Assembly: GCF_024701975.1 (NCBI RefSeq)
Contig: NZ_JANLNM010000003.1
Span: forward strand, 62,001-126,000
DNA from: Variovorax sp. ZS18.2.2
Lineage (GTDB): Bacteria > Pseudomonadota > Gammaproteobacteria > Burkholderiales > Burkholderiaceae_C
DNA: 64,000 bases
Direction: 5' to 3'
Numbering within the stretch: position 1 is the first letter of the stretch; the number at the start of each line of letters is the position of its first letter. Below the pieces are notes generated by a model that saw only the letters and a list, made by a program, of their open reading frames with translations, made no database searches and was not told where the DNA came from. Shown here piece after piece: positions 63,188 through 64,000 of this stretch. The position numbers and the translations under genes are program-made.

Positions 63188-64000
63188 AACAAAACTCCGC
63201 TGGAATGGCAGGAAGGCCCAGGATGGAAACAAACCGCGCGATCCGGTCTGCATCGTTCGACGCAACGAACTCGTAGAAATTCGTGCTGTTCCACAACAGA
63301 TAGACGTGCGCGAACTGCGATCGGATGGCCCGCAGCAACACGTCGAACTCCACCTGCCCGTTGTGCATCTGGGTGAGCATCTGATTGCGCTTCCATGCCA
63401 CCTCCTCGGGCGTGAAGTAGTGAAGCTTGTGCAGATCGTCTTTCGCCCGTTCGCGAAGTTCGTAGACCGCCTGATCCGGATGATTCAGCTTCTCCAGAAA
63501 GAAGATCAGCCCATCCGGCTTCAGAAGCTTCGACACATGCCCGATCTGCTGTTCACGGTCCTGCCCGTAGAACTGGAATGCCGCGGTCTCGTAGATGAAA
63601 TCGAATCCCTCGCGAAATTCGGGAAACGAAGTTTCTTCGCGCAGAACGCCCGCATCGATTCGCAAGAACGACTGGGGACAGAATTGCGATCTCTCGGGGT
63701 CGGCGAACCGATCGAAATGCTGCTGATTGGCCTGGTTGGGCGAACTCGTCAGCGTCTTGATCTTTCCTTGCGAGTAGGTCGCCAACGCGCGTCCGTTCGT
63801 GCCGTCGAAGGCGTCGACTTCGTAGAAGCCGAACACCCTCTTCGGGGCGTCGTGCGACGACTGCACGAGCCTCTCGAGCGCGACGCCCACGCGGCTCATT
63901 TCCTCGAGGATGCAAGGCACGCTGGCAAGAAAGTGCGTAAAGAGAGGTCCTGCCCGCTCGACCACGAGGTCGTGGTACTTCAAGACCTCGGAATCGGCAA
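63156..64000 (-). CDS. SAM-dependent methyltransferase-like protein (5' end cut by window)
   Basis: The frame is open to base 64000, so the start lies outside; a TTG at 63983 is only a possible start. The visible 280 residues have a loose class I methyltransferase layout: VFGFYEVDAFDGTNGRALAT as the first part of the cofactor fold, FDFIYETAAFQFYGQDREQQ and IGHVSKLLKPDGLIFFLEKL as the usual post-motif strand and helix. The C-terminal part (AIRSQFAHVYLLWNSTNFYE, then FVASNDADRIARFVSILG) is unlike common families. The codon use is less GC-biased than its neighbours, like a secondary-metabolism or surface gene. Confidence 0.65.
   Translation of the reverse strand, partial: ADSEVLKYHDLVVERAGPLFTHFLASVPCILEEMSRVGVALERLVQSSHDAPKRVFGFYEVDAFDGTNGRALATYSQGKIKTLTSSPNQANQQHFDRFADPERSQFCPQSFLRIDAGVLREETSFPEFREGFDFIYETAAFQFYGQDREQQIGHVSKLLKPDGLIFFLEKLNHPDQAVYELRERAKDDLHKLHYFTPEEVAWKRNQMLTQMHNGQVEFDVLLRAIRSQFAHVYLLWNSTNFYEFVASNDADRIARFVSILGLPAIPAEFCFEADLPRKLA

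Overview
The window is 64 kb of dense, GC-rich (roughly two-thirds G+C by eye) bacterial chromosome. It looks like a Burkholderiales genome of the Comamonadaceae, most like Variovorax. That is an inference from protein style: a Bug/TctC receptor, a TRAP transporter, four LysR regulators, a RhlE-type helicase and stand-alone molybdenum hydroxylases. I found no rRNA, tRNA, CRISPR array, transposase or phage gene. Both window ends cut through genes.

Layout, left to right. (1) 1-4344: a translationally coupled sulfur operon with an acyl-CoA-dehydrogenase-like flavoprotein, a periplasmic binding protein, a Gln-type thiol dioxygenase and a four-domain rhodanese. (2) 4417-8956: the RNA helicase rhlE, the metallopeptidase ypfJ, dcd and guanine deaminase guaD. 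(3) 9055-15269 and on to 17463: a beta-propeller protein, an atypical SDR with a divergent LysR, an orphan BMP-family binding protein, a classical SDR, a GlxA-type regulator and a two-subunit molybdenum hydroxylase. (4) 17591-23420: two MFS transporters, a LysR, an adenine/adenosine deaminase and a zinc-free MDR oxidoreductase. (5) 23421-25557: a lower-GC accessory patch with a hypothetical gene, a DUF6891-like gene and grpB. (6) 25558-38431: a secreted lipoprotein and a small exported protein, then a purine uptake and catabolism block on the minus strand (xdhA, xdhB, LysR, NCS2 purine permease, and a BMP-type nucleoside ABC importer of ATPase, two permeases and lipoprotein). Together with guaD and the adenine deaminase this gives uptake of purines and nucleosides, deamination of adenine and guanine, and oxidation to urate. 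No xdhC or urate-degrading gene is in the window.

(7) 38619-49908: the most interesting locus, a five-gene minus-strand operon with a 2491-residue dimodular NRPS (C-A-T-C-A-T-reductase), a GT1-family glycosyltransferase, an MbtH protein, a RhlC-like GT2 glycosyltransferase and a TetA-type MFS exporter. The first A domain reads as serine-activating and the second as hydrophobic but unresolved. Release is by a terminal thioester reductase, not a thioesterase. The predicted product is an N-acylated or N-arylated Ser-X aldehyde or alcohol carrying one or two sugars.

(8) 50324-53205: a LysR divergent from a soluble PQQ-type sugar dehydrogenase and its dihaem cytochrome c. (9) 53300-61504: an indolepyruvate:ferredoxin oxidoreductase-like pair, a Bug receptor, a DctPQM TRAP transporter and a 4-hydroxybenzoyl-CoA-type thioesterase, probably uptake and oxidative decarboxylation of aromatic 2-oxo acids. 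(10) 61509-64000: an operon of a methyltransferase-like protein, an acyl-CoA-dehydrogenase-fold protein and a low-molecular-weight phosphatase. Several intergenic regions carry clear dyads or repeats next to regulators or purine genes; they are listed separately.
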